In this document: positions 44,341-53,105 of the stretch, in pieces
How positions within the stretch are numbered: position 1 is the stretch's first letter
Layout: each line of letters begins with the position of its first letter
Assembly (NCBI RefSeq): GCF_002117485.1
Contig: NZ_CP021030.1
Span: 2,731,001-2,795,000, forward strand
DNA length: 64,000 nucleotides
Direction: 5' to 3'
From: Rhizobium sp. NXC14
GTDB lineage: Bacteria > Pseudomonadota > Alphaproteobacteria > Rhizobiales > Rhizobiaceae
Notes under the pieces: generated by a model
Seen by the model: only the letters and a program-made list of their open reading frames with translations
Told to the model about the DNA's origin: nothing
The model's database searches: none
Translations under genes and position numbers: made by a program

Positions 44341-44901
44341 ATGGCGCCTAAAATATACGGCATCGAATCTTTGGCGGAGATAAGCTTGGATTCTGGCGCT
44401 CGCCTGACATTGAGTGATGGGCCGCTTCAGCTTGGATGGAAGCATTCAGGAATGACTTCGGACTTCATAGCGGAGATCATGGCGCTGCCCTATTCCCGGT
44501 CAAGGAAAGATTACCTGCAGGCGCATCATGATATCGGATACCTCAGCAACGAGCTGATCGAAAATGCCGTCAAATTTCGACAGCCTGGCGAGATCCTTAT
44601 CGAAGCCGACATTATCGATGGAAGCTTTCTGTTCAGGGTCAAGAATGCCATTGACGGCGCGACATCGTCTCGCTTCCAGCAGCTCCTGCAGCGCCTTCAA
44701 TCGAAGGAACCCGGCGCACTTCTTCTTGAGCAAATCGAAACCAACGCCATATCGCCGGAAAGTGGTTCCGGTTTGGGCCTGCTAACCCTTTTGAGCGATT
44801 ACGATGCGAGAATGGCATGGACATTCGAAGAGAACAATGACGAGCATATCATACTGACGACGACTGCAGCTGTGGCGATGCCACCCTCCTCCAATCGGTG
44901 A
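44341..44901 (+). CDS. Anti-sigma-kinase-like (slr1658/DUF6272-type HATPase) protein B
   Basis: The 186-residue protein starts 4 bases after the phosphatase stop. It has an intact N-box YLSNELIENAVKFRQPG and a glycine-rich segment SGSGLGLLTLLSDY near residues 140-153, the ATP-lid end of GHKL kinases. It ends with the conserved beta strands (HIILTTTAAVAM). It should phosphorylate the STAS protein encoded next. Unlike protein A it looks catalytically complete. Confidence 0.8.
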   Translation: MAPKIYGIESLAEISLDSGARLTLSDGPLQLGWKHSGMTSDFIAEIMALPYSRSRKDYLQAHHDIGYLSNELIENAVKFRQPGEILIEADIIDGSFLFRVKNAIDGATSSRFQQLLQRLQSKEPGALLLEQIETNAISPESGSGLGLLTLLSDYDARMAWTFEENNDEHIILTTTAAVAMPPSSNR

Positions 44902-44908
44902 GCGAAGA

Positions 44909-45247
44909 ATGGAAATCAGCGACGAAAGCTTCCGCGTATGGGCGGAAAAAAACGAGGTGTATTTCGATGGCGTCTTCCGCCTGGCAGGACCGGACGCCTA
45001 TGCGCCGATCTATTCATTGATAACAGGCCTTCTCCGTGAGGGGCACAAACAGGTAACGTTCAACCTGACGGGCCTCGAATTCCTGAACTCCTCGGGCATC
45101 AACCTCCTGGCGAAGCTGACCATCGAAGCCAGAAAGATGGACGACCTGCTGCTCATCGTCAAAGGCACCAATCAGCATCCGTGGCAGGCAAAATCCCTGC
45201 CGAATCTGAAGAAGCTGCACCCGCTGCTCGATTTACGCCTGGCGTGA
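44909..45247 (+). CDS. STAS-type antagonist (slr1659-like)
   Basis: The 112-residue protein has the STAS pattern with LTGLEFLNSSGINLLAKL near residues 52-69. The Ser pair in NSSG is the usual phosphorylation site of anti-sigma-factor antagonists. It is the last gene of the operon and is paired with the intact kinase-like gene before it. Its phosphorylation state, set by that kinase and the PP2C phosphatase, would signal to the partner, perhaps the GGDEF-EAL protein. Confidence 0.88.
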   Translation: MEISDESFRVWAEKNEVYFDGVFRLAGPDAYAPIYSLITGLLREGHKQVTFNLTGLEFLNSSGINLLAKLTIEARKMDDLLLIVKGTNQHPWQAKSLPNLKKLHPLLDLRLA

Positions 45248-45719
45248 TTTGCGGCAAACAACTCTCCTTCTTCATTCCTGTCGCGGGCTGACCCGCGGGA
45301 GATGCAGTCGCGCGCAATACTGCGAACGACCGCGGTGTTGCCCCCACCAGATCGACCTTCCAACGCCGACCCCACCAGTTGGCCGCGACGAATAGCGCCG
45401 GTGCTCTGCTCCCACATTGTCCTCGGGCCACAATCTGTGATCGTCTTTCAGTGGACGAGCAACGGGAGTTTTCTCCATGAAGCTGATGCTGCGGAGCACG
45501 ATTTCTCACCCATCCGGATGATTGTAATCACTGGTCCGATCTATAGTTTAGAGCAGGTTTTTGGCGACGCCACGCGACTAGTCGACGATCGGGCTCGGAT
45601 TTCGCGAAGAACTCTTTTTGCAAAGAGCATGCACGAGCAAGCAGATGTGGCAGGTGTAAAGGAACTTTCGTGGCTGGACTAGCTTCGAATAGTCCGAATG
45701 ATGTTTTAAAGGTAACAAC
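45248..45719. other. Intergenic region, no gene recognised
   Basis: Frames on both strands have poor composition and no ribosome site. The last 40 bases are AT-rich and carry AAAGGTAAC before the esterase start at 45720. Confidence 0.4.
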
Positions 45720-46658
45720 ATGCGTAAAACAGTAGCAGTCGGCCTGGCAGCCCTGATTGCCATGTACCTTCTCGGCGGCACGAGCGCGAGACATGAGATC
45801 TTTCCTTGGCCGCAACTTTCCGCGGCGAAGAAAATAGTAACCGGAGAGCAGGCGGCAGCTCCAAGCCGTTATACTTTCGACGATAAGGAACGACTCATTG
45901 CCGATGAATCAAAAACCGCTGTGACCTGCCCGACCCAAACTGATCGAACTGCTGTCCTACTCATTCTTGGCCAATCGAACGCGGCCAACTACGGTGGGCA
46001 ACGGCACCGGTCGGATTATGGCGCTCGCGTTGTAAACGCCTTTGACAAACGGTGCTTCATCGCGGCGTCGCCGCTTCTTGGCTCGACCAATACCAAGGGA
46101 GAGTACTGGACGCTTCTTGGGAACAAATTGATCGCGTCGGGACAAAACGACAGCGTCGTGCTCGCACCTCTCGCATACGGCGGATCAGAGGTCGCACGAT
46201 GGGCGACAGGCGGTGACCTCAATCCTATGCTTGTCGATACAATGAAACAGCTTCACGATTCCGGTTATCGGATAACGAGCGTCCTCTGGGTGCAAGGAGA
46301 GGCAGACCTCGTTCACGGCACCACCGGGGAGGCCTATCAAAAACATTTCATGTCGATCGTCGACACATTGCGTCAGCACGGCGTCGAAGCACCCGTTTAC
46401 ATTTCGATCGCATCGAAATGCCTGGAACCGAGCAACGGCGGCTTCAAGGAGCACATTTCGGACAATCCGATCGTACGGGCGCAACTGGCTCTATCAAGAA
46501 GTGGCCACGGTATCCGAGAGGGCGTCAATTCTGACGCGTTACTCGATGGAGACGACCGCTACGACGATTGCCACTTCGGGGGCACAGCCGGAGAGAAAGT
46601 GTCGCAGGCCTGGCTGAACCTTCTGCGTGGCGAGAGCCACCTGGAAAGCTCGCGATAG
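45720..46658 (+). CDS. Secreted SGNH/CE6-like carbohydrate esterase (sialate O-acetylesterase-like)
   Basis: The 312-residue protein has an N-terminal signal anchor (VAVGLAALIAMYLLGGTSA). The core has LILGQSNAANYG (catalytic Ser block), YGGSEVARW, WVQGEADLVHG and DDCHFGGTAGEK with the catalytic Asp/His. This order matches the SASA/carbohydrate esterase family 6 group, which removes acetyl groups from polysaccharides. A periplasmic or exported role on polysaccharide is likely. The gene has its own ribosome site (AAAGGTAAC) and stands alone. Confidence 0.85.
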   Translation: MRKTVAVGLAALIAMYLLGGTSARHEIFPWPQLSAAKKIVTGEQAAAPSRYTFDDKERLIADESKTAVTCPTQTDRTAVLLILGQSNAANYGGQRHRSDYGARVVNAFDKRCFIAASPLLGSTNTKGEYWTLLGNKLIASGQNDSVVLAPLAYGGSEVARWATGGDLNPMLVDTMKQLHDSGYRITSVLWVQGEADLVHGTTGEAYQKHFMSIVDTLRQHGVEAPVYISIASKCLEPSNGGFKEHISDNPIVRAQLALSRSGHGIREGVNSDALLDGDDRYDDCHFGGTAGEKVSQAWLNLLRGESHLESSR

Positions 46659-46857
46659 TCTTCCCTGAACCGGTTCTCGCGCCTTCGCGAGCTTCGACCA
46701 TGGCCGCCCGCAGGCCGAGTCTCAGATGCTTCTTCTGGGACCATAGCCGGGCCTTTCGCCAGACCTCCGTCCGATGTGCAGAGCGCGATAGCAATCTATC
46801 CTCCAAGTCAGATCTCGTCGTGCAGTTGCACGGCATCTGGTCTCATTGGAGGAAACG

Positions 46858-47490
46858 ATGCGGATAACAACCTTAGCGTCCCTGGCCGTGCTTTCGCTGA
46901 CGCTTGCAGCAAGCCCGGCAACGATTGCGGGGCTCGACATGAGCGCACTGGCAAAGGACGGCGGAAACGGCGGCGGCCATGGTGGTGGCAACGGCGGCGG
47001 TAACGGCGGTGGCCACGGAAACGGTGGCGGCCGCAACAGCGGTTCAAACCACGGCAATTCCAACTCGTCAGCCGTGAGAGGCAAATCGTCCGAGGCACCG
47101 GGCAAGTCCAAATCAGGCAAGTCAGACACCGCAACGACCAGCACCAAGGAGAAGAACCTGTCGGCGCAACTTGCGGGCCTGAATTCCTTGAAACGAAATT
47201 ACAGGGCGTTGATGCATACATCGGACCCGCGCATGGCTGCCATATCGGCCTATGCCGTGGCTTATGCCCAGTATGAAATCGACAACGGTATCGAGCCTGC
47301 GGCCGACGATCCCCTGCTGGGCGATCAGGCGCTGGAGGACGCCTTGGCTTCCGCAACGAAAACCGGTCAGGTCAGCCCGACGGTCCTGGATAAAGCCAAG
47401 ACCATTCTCGGGGTTGGCGATGCCGACGGCAAGATTGATCAGATCCGCACCTCGCTGGAAAACGCCGCGTCGGCGGCGCCAGACGAATAG
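46858..47490 (+). CDS. Secreted Gly/His/Ser-rich hypothetical protein
   Basis: The ATG at 46858 has GGAGG 7 bases upstream. The 210-residue protein has a signal peptide (MRITTLASLAVLSLTLAASPATIA) and a low-complexity Gly/Asn/His stretch (about residues 34-75, GGHGGGNGGGNGG). It continues through a Ser/Lys-rich linker to a helical C-terminal domain (about 100-205) with LAGLNSLKRNYRALMHTSDPRM. The domain occurs in rhizobial surface proteins but no function is assigned. A strong terminator follows. Confidence 0.7.
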   Translation: MRITTLASLAVLSLTLAASPATIAGLDMSALAKDGGNGGGHGGGNGGGNGGGHGNGGGRNSGSNHGNSNSSAVRGKSSEAPGKSKSGKSDTATTSTKEKNLSAQLAGLNSLKRNYRALMHTSDPRMAAISAYAVAYAQYEIDNGIEPAADDPLLGDQALEDALASATKTGQVSPTVLDKAKTILGVGDADGKIDQIRTSLENAASAAPDE

Positions 47491-47552
47491 CCACCTGGCG
47501 AGATGCGAGAGGTGCGAAGCCGACATTGATATTACTGCGCACCAAACTAGGA

Positions 47553-47596
47553 GAGCATTTCCGTTCTGTCTGAGTCCGGAAATGCTCTATTTTTTT
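47553..47596 (+). terminator. Rho-independent terminator
   Basis: GAGCATTTCCG and CGGAAATGCTC form a perfect 11-bp stem with a 13-nt loop, followed by TATTTTTTT. It ends the transcript of the Gly-rich secreted protein gene. Confidence 0.85.
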
Positions 47597-47605
47597 GCCA
47601 TTCAC

Positions 47606-47712
47606 GCTGGGGAGAAGGGATTATGCCGCGAGGTCTCGTTTCCCTTTTCTCCCCAGCGGGGAGACGGTGCCCTAGGGCGGATGAGGGGCCGCAAGGCACA
47701 CCCTCGCGAATC
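47606..47712. repeat. RIME-like mosaic palindromic repeat
   Basis: GCTGGGGAGAAGGGA at 47606 is inverted at 47641-47657 (TCCCTTTTCTCCCCAGC). It is followed by GGGGAGACGGTGCCCTAGGG and CGGATGAGGGGC. It is the uninterrupted relative of the repeat that hosts the IS110 element at 7091-8400. Confidence 0.6.
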
Positions 47713-47713
47713 C

Positions 47714-48979
47714 TCAAGCCGCCTTCTCCACCGCCACATCACTCATCGCCTGCGGTCTGCCCAGCAGATACCCCTGCGCCTCGTCGCACTGCTCTTCTAG
47801 AAGCGTGTCGAGCTGTGCCTGCGTTTCAACGCCTTCCGCCAATACCGGCACCTCAAGACTGCGACCCAGCGCGAGAATCGCGCGGACGATGGCCTCGGAC
47901 TGGGCGTTGCTCTCGACTTCGGCCATGAAGCTCTTGTCCAGTTTGATTTTGTCAAAGGGGAAGGAGCGCAGCGTTTCCAGTGAGGAATAGCCGGTGCCGA
48001 AGTCGTCGATGGCGATAGAGACGCCGAGCGCCTTTATCTCTCGCATGGTCCCCAGCGCCTTGTCCTTGTCGATGATGATCGAGCTTTCGGTGATCTCGAT
48101 TTCGAGGCGGCGTGGGTCGAGACCGGTTTCGGAGAGGATGGCAGAGATGACGGCCGCCATGTCGGCATGGCCAAGCTGGACCGGCGAGAGGTTGACGGCG
48201 ATCTTGTGGTTGTTGTTCCACCTTGCTGCCTCCCGGCAGGCTTCGCGCAGCACCCATTCACCGATCGGCAGGATCGCGCCGCATTCCTCGGCAAGGCCGA
48301 TGAAATCTATCGGTGGAATGTTGCCGCGCTCGTGGTGGTGCCAGCGAAGCAGGACCTCGTAACCGGTAATCTCGCCCGTCCGCACCGATTTCTGCACCTG
48401 ATAGTGCAGATGAAGCTCGTTGCGATCGATTGAGGCCCAGAGGTCGTTGGCAAGCGCGCGGCGGTGGCGCGCTGTCTCGTCCATCGCGGCCTCGTAGAAG
48501 CAGACTTTCTGCAGCAGGGATTGCTTGGCGCGGTACATGGCAAGATCGGCATTGGCGAGAAGCCCGTCGACGCTCTCGGCGTCACCGGGATAGATCGCAA
48601 CGCCGAGGCTGGCGCCTGTCTTGATCTCGAAGCCGTCGACGGAGACGATTCCACCGAGCGCGCCTTCCAGGCGGGTGATGAAATCGTGGAGGGCGCTCAA
48701 ATCGTCGAAGCGCTTGATCGCCGCGAACTCGTCGCCGCCGAAGCGGGCGATGAACTCGCCCCCCTGCTGCACCTCGCCGAGACGGCGCGTCAACTCGACG
48801 AGCACCATGTCGCCGGTGCCGTGCCCGTGTTGGTCGTTGACCTCCTTGAACTTGTCGAGGTCGATGCCGACGACCGCCACCTTGCCCCTCACCCGCTCCG
48901 CGACCATCAGTTCCTCCGAGACGCGCTCGCCGAACTGCAGCCGGTTCGGCAGGCCCGTCAGCGCATCATGCTTGGCCAG
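47714..48979 (-). pseudogene. GGDEF-EAL part of a frameshifted signalling gene
   Basis: This frame continues the N-terminal gene at 48958-50496 after a one-base deletion near 48979. It reads LAKHDALTGLPNRLQFGERVSEEL and then an intact GGDEF domain (RFGGDEFAAI) and EAL domain (GYEVLLRW, VNLSPVQLG, EITES, DDFGTGYSSL). EVL replaces EAL, a variant found in active enzymes. It may be translated from the internal ATG at 48907, but that would miss the start of the GGDEF domain. The two parts together would form one protein of about 927 residues. Confidence 0.85.
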
Positions 48980-50496
48980 AAGGCGACCTGCTCCTCGGAC
49001 TTCAGCCGATCGGTGATGTCCTCGAAGGTCACGACCCAGCCGCCATTGGGCAGCATGTTGACATTCTGCTGGAGCGATTTGCCGCTCGGATATTTGTGAA
49101 CCGCGCTGCCGGCCCCGCCCCTGATCAGCGCCATGTTCCTGGTATAGTGCGCCTCGGCCCGCGCGGCCGCTTCCGCCGCGTCCTCGGTATTGGCAGCATA
49201 GCCGATTCCGACGATCTGCCGGTAGGCCATTCCGGGGTGCACCGACCCCTCGGGAAAGCGGAAGATTTCGAGATAGCGCTTGTTGCAGAGCACCAGGCGC
49301 TCATCCCCGTCGAACAGGCAGATGCCCTGCCCCATATTCTGCAGCGCGACGTCGAGATTGCGGGTTACCTCCTCGATCCGGTCGGCATCCGCCTTCTGCT
49401 TGGTGTTATCCTTGGTGATATTCGCAAAGCCGATCAACGCGCCGCTCTCGTCGTTGATCGCATCGATGACGACATGAGCCCAGAAGGAGGATCCGTCCTT
49501 GCGATAGCGCCAGCCCTGGGCTTCGAACCTGCCTTCCCGGCGGGCGGTCTCCAGCGCCCGCTGCGGAAGGCCCTTCCGGCGGTCTTCCTCGGAATAGAAC
49601 AGCGAGAAATCCGCGCCGATGATCTCGTCGGCGCTATAGCCTTTGGCGCGCTCGGCGCCGGCATTCCAGTTGCTGACCTTGCCGTTAGGGTCGAGCGTGC
49701 AGATGGCGTAGTCGGTCACGCCCTGGACGAAGAGCTTGAAGTTGCGCTCCGCCCTGGCGGCCTTGGCCTCCGATCGCACGGCGAATATGGCTGCCGCAAA
49801 ACCCGCGGTCAGCAGCGAAAAGGTGACGGCGGCGATCGTCGCCACCATGACATCAGGCGAAAGCAGCGTTGCGGGATCCAGCGCCGCAACGCCTGGCGTT
49901 ACGGTGACACCTGCCATCGCGGTGAAATGCAAGGCGACGACGCCTGATGTCAACAGAAGCGTTGGCGCGAACCTGGCCAGAAGCGACCGCCCGCCCCTGC
50001 CCGCAAACCGAAAGGCGGCAACCGAAAAGGCGATGCCGAGAACAACCGACGCCGCCACGAATTGCTCGTCCCAGGCGATCTCTCCCGGAGATTCGATGGC
50101 GAGCATGCCGGTAAAGTGCATCGACGCAATGCCGACGCCGAAGAGCACGCCCGCAAGCGCATTCGCCACCCACTTGTCATGGGCGATCTTCGCCGCAACG
50201 GCGCCCATCGTCGCCACGATCGCGACCAGCAGCGAAACCAGCGTCAGGCCGGCATGATACCCGACGACGACACCGGGGTCATAAGCCAGCATGGCGACGA
50301 AATGCGTGGCCCAGATCCCGAAACCGCCCGCCGCCCCCGCCGTCAGCATCCATATCCACCGCGCAGCGCCACTCGACGACATCGCCCGATCGAGCAGAAC
50401 CATCGCGCAATGGCTAGCAAGAAAGCAGATCAAACCCGCAAGCCCGACCAGCGAAAGATCGTGTTGCTCGGTCATGCATGTCAGAACGGTGAACAT
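48958..50496 (-). pseudogene. MHYT-PAS-PAS part of a frameshifted signalling gene
   Basis: The start at 50496 (MFTVLTCMTEQHDLSLVG) is the usual opening of MHYT proteins. Residues about 10-255 form seven helices with MHYT motifs (ASHCAMVLL, WATHFVAML, SMHFTGML, ALHFTAMAG), thought to bind copper and sense O2, CO or NO. Two PAS domains follow (about 275-390 and 400-505). The frame ends SEEQVAFWPSMMR instead of the expected SEEQVAFLAKHDALTG, because one C is missing from GCCTTCCTGGCC. The loss separates the sensor from its GGDEF-EAL output. Confidence 0.88.
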
Positions 50497-50814
50497 GGAG
50501 TGGACCCCCTCGATTTTGAGGGTGACGGTATGGGGCGGGCGCTTAAGGAAGGTTGAAATGAAGCGGGCGGCGAGTGCGGAAATACCGGTGTTTGGGAGGG
50601 TTGGGCGTGGGGTTGTGAGATTAGGGTTTATAGCGGGTGTCTTGGTATGGTGAATGGATTTTCGACTGGCGCGAGGCCCCGCGAAATAGGGCTTGCCCTG
50701 CCCCACCACGGGTCAAGTTCGGTTGGGCTGTGGGCGAGCTCCGCGCCGGCGACTTCGATCTCCCCAATTTCACCCAAGCACGGTGGTAGCGGGCTCTGAT
50801 CAAGGGAATCCGGG
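50497..50814. other. Intergenic region between divergent genes
   Basis: It should contain the promoters for the MHYT gene (minus) and the secreted hypothetical (plus). No motif stands out, and no further gene is accepted. Confidence 0.4.
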
Positions 50815-51417
50815 ATGTCGATCTTGCTAAGAAGTTTGTCACTACTGGTTGGAATAACATTGTCGGTACCAGCCTTCGGCGATTGCTTAACCGCTAAAGA
50901 AGCCGAACAGGGCGTGCTCCTGACCAGAGAAGCGCCTTTCTATTCCGTTTTCTACAAGCCGGAGGGCCTGGGTCTCACCGAACAACGGCTGATGGAGCGC
51001 GACGGCTCACTGCAGCCGGTGTCGGCTGTATATTTGCACCCCTTGCTCGTCGAAAAGAGAGTGAGTGCCAGCGGGACGCATGAGTTGAAATACGCGAATG
51101 CGATTGCGTTGGACGATCTACCACAAAAGAAGAACTGGCAATCCGGCACCACGCTTTTCATCAATGGCAAAAAATCCGTTTCGGGCACGACTTTTCTTAG
51201 GTTCGACGGCTTGGGAGAGGAAACTATTGAATCCTGTTCCTACAAGGTTTGGGCCATCAACAGCCGTCTGGAACTGACGGAATTGCCTCCGATTATTTTC
51301 GAACAATATTATTCCCCCGAGCTTCATCTCATTCTTCGTTCGGTAAGGCTGAGCACTGCCAACCGGCCGTTGAGCGAAATTCGATTCGATCGATTCCAAA
51401 TCGGCTGGGGCAACTAG
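50815..51417 (+). CDS. Secreted hypothetical protein (200 aa)
   Basis: The ATG at 50815 starts a signal peptide (MSILLRSLSLLVGITLSVPAFG), followed by DCLTAKEAEQGVLLTREAPF. The mature part is beta-rich with two Cys (DCLT and ESCSYKVW), which may be linked. No family is recognised. GC content and codon choice are lower than in the flanking genes, so it may be of foreign origin. Confidence 0.6.
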   Translation: MSILLRSLSLLVGITLSVPAFGDCLTAKEAEQGVLLTREAPFYSVFYKPEGLGLTEQRLMERDGSLQPVSAVYLHPLLVEKRVSASGTHELKYANAIALDDLPQKKNWQSGTTLFINGKKSVSGTTFLRFDGLGEETIESCSYKVWAINSRLELTELPPIIFEQYYSPELHLILRSVRLSTANRPLSEIRFDRFQIGWGN

Positions 51418-51924
51418 GGATATTGTGTCCCTCTATCAGCCGGAGCCTAGTTAGCGACCGCCAGCCCGCTCCAATTAATCACCTCACTGACAGACTGTCC
51501 TGCCTCTGAATGTAGACGTCTACATATCCGGTCTTAAGGCTGTAATTCACAGGCCAAGCCCCCGGATACCACTCGCAGACTACCTCGCCTTTGTAGAATG
51601 TCCGCAATAGGCGCGGCCGACGAACACCCGGCGGTATGCGACGTAACCGCACGTCGGTCCGCCCCCAGCTCATGTCTTACTCGGGGCCGGAAGCCACCCG
51701 TCCGCTGCTACTAAACCCAGCACCAAAAGCGGACGTCAAAGTTCTTGCCGCCAAAGGCTGGGATTTGCCCAAAGCAGACAATGAGGTACCCGCAGGAACG
51801 TCAACTGCTGACCAGCCCTTGCGGATAAGAGGCAAGTGCGCTGCAGAAATGGCCGAGATATCTGCGCCTGCGCAGGGGCTGTCGGCGGCGACAAAATTGG
51901 CGTAAGCTGTGAAGGAGGTTCACT
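51418..51924. other. Gene-poor, lower-quality coding region before the binding-protein gene
   Basis: Short frames are present on both strands (51479-51673 minus, 51636-51905 plus), but neither has a convincing family, ribosome site or codon bias. GAAGGAGG just before 51925 is the ribosome site of the next gene. Confidence 0.35.
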
Positions 51925-53022
51925 ATGCGCAGCAGCATCACTGCAGCTATCGTCGCGCTCGTCGTTTCGCTCGGCAGTATGGCGCGGGCGGAGATCCTGA
52001 TCGGAGCGGCAGGCCCGGTCACAGGACCGCTCGCCTGGATTGGGGAGCAGATGCAGCGCGGCACAGAGATGGCAGTGGCCGACATCAACGCGACTGGCGG
52101 CGTGCTCGGGCAGAAGGTGCAACTCATCACGGTCGACGACTTTTGCGATCCCGAGCAGGCTGTGGCGGCCGCCCAGAAACTGGTGGCTGATCGCGTAGTG
52201 CTCGTCATCGGGCATTATTGTTCCCAAGCCTCAATCCCGGCGTCCAAGGTGTACGAGGCCGCGGGAGTTCTACAGATTTCACCCGGTTCGACCAATCCGC
52301 TCTTGACCGAACAAGGTCGCGCCAATGTTTTCCGCGTCATTGGCCGCGACGACGCGCAGGGGGTGGTAGCCGGCAACTATTTGGCCGATCGTTGGGGTGA
52401 CAAGAAAATAGCGATCCTTCACGACAACACCACCTATGGGAAGGGGCTCGCTGACGAGACCAGGAAGCAGTTGAATACGCGGGGTGTCACCGAAGCGATC
52501 TACGAGGCCTTCACCCCTGGGAAGAATGACTATACGGCCGAGATCTCTGCGTTACAGGGCGCCGGCATCGCCGTGTTGTATGTTGGTGGGTATTTGCCCG
52601 AGGTCGCACTTATGGCTCGCGCTTCGCGAGACAGTGCCTACGCACTTCAACTCGTCTCAGGCGATGGCATGGCGAGCGAGGACTTTGCACTGATCGCCGG
52701 ATCTGCCGCGGAGGGTACCCTCTTCACGTTTAGTGCGGACCCACGGCGCGTTCCTCAGGCGGCTCAAGTCGTCGAGCGTTTCCGTGCCGAGAATTTCGAG
52801 CCGGCAGGCTACACACTGCTCAGTTACTCCGCCGTCCAGGTCTGGTCGCAGGCGGTGAAGAAGGCCGGTTCTCTAAGGCCGCAAGAGGTGATCGGCTCAA
52901 TGCAAGGCAATCAATTTGAAACGGTAATGGGCCGGATCGATTTCGACGACAAGGGCGACCTCACCGTTCAAAGCTGGATTTGGTATGTCTGGAAGGGTGG
53001 CGAATACGTGCCGCTGGAATAA
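51925..53022 (+). CDS. LivJ-type (branched-chain amino acid/amide) periplasmic binding protein
   Basis: The 365-residue protein has a signal peptide (AAIVALVVSLGSMARA) and the LivJ family opening EILIGAAGPVTGPLAWIGEQMQRG. It continues with LITVDDFCDPEQAV, IGHYCSQASIPA and ISPGSTNP, all typical ligand-pocket segments. No LivHMGF permease or ATPase genes are present. Instead a membrane cyclase gene follows 83 bases later, which suggests that the protein may feed a sensor rather than a transporter. GAAGGAGG precedes the start. Confidence 0.9.
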   Translation: MRSSITAAIVALVVSLGSMARAEILIGAAGPVTGPLAWIGEQMQRGTEMAVADINATGGVLGQKVQLITVDDFCDPEQAVAAAQKLVADRVVLVIGHYCSQASIPASKVYEAAGVLQISPGSTNPLLTEQGRANVFRVIGRDDAQGVVAGNYLADRWGDKKIAILHDNTTYGKGLADETRKQLNTRGVTEAIYEAFTPGKNDYTAEISALQGAGIAVLYVGGYLPEVALMARASRDSAYALQLVSGDGMASEDFALIAGSAAEGTLFTFSADPRRVPQAAQVVERFRAENFEPAGYTLLSYSAVQVWSQAVKKAGSLRPQEVIGSMQGNQFETVMGRIDFDDKGDLTVQSWIWYVWKGGEYVPLE

Positions 53023-53105
53023 TCAACCGCCGGCCGGATGGATCGTTTTAGGCCAATCTGTGCAGACTTTAATGGCTGCGCAAGCAAGACCTTGCAGTTG
53101 TCGCT

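Noticed and set aside
45302..45682. Plus-strand frame between the STAS and esterase genes
   Set aside because: No coding bias, no ribosome site and no domain.
46955..47085. Gly-rich low-complexity stretch as a DNA repeat element
   Set aside because: It is in frame inside a gene with a signal peptide and ribosome site, so it is coding low complexity.
51479..51905. Two short opposing frames upstream of the binding-protein gene
   Set aside because: They overlap each other, and neither shows coding bias or a family match that I can recognise.
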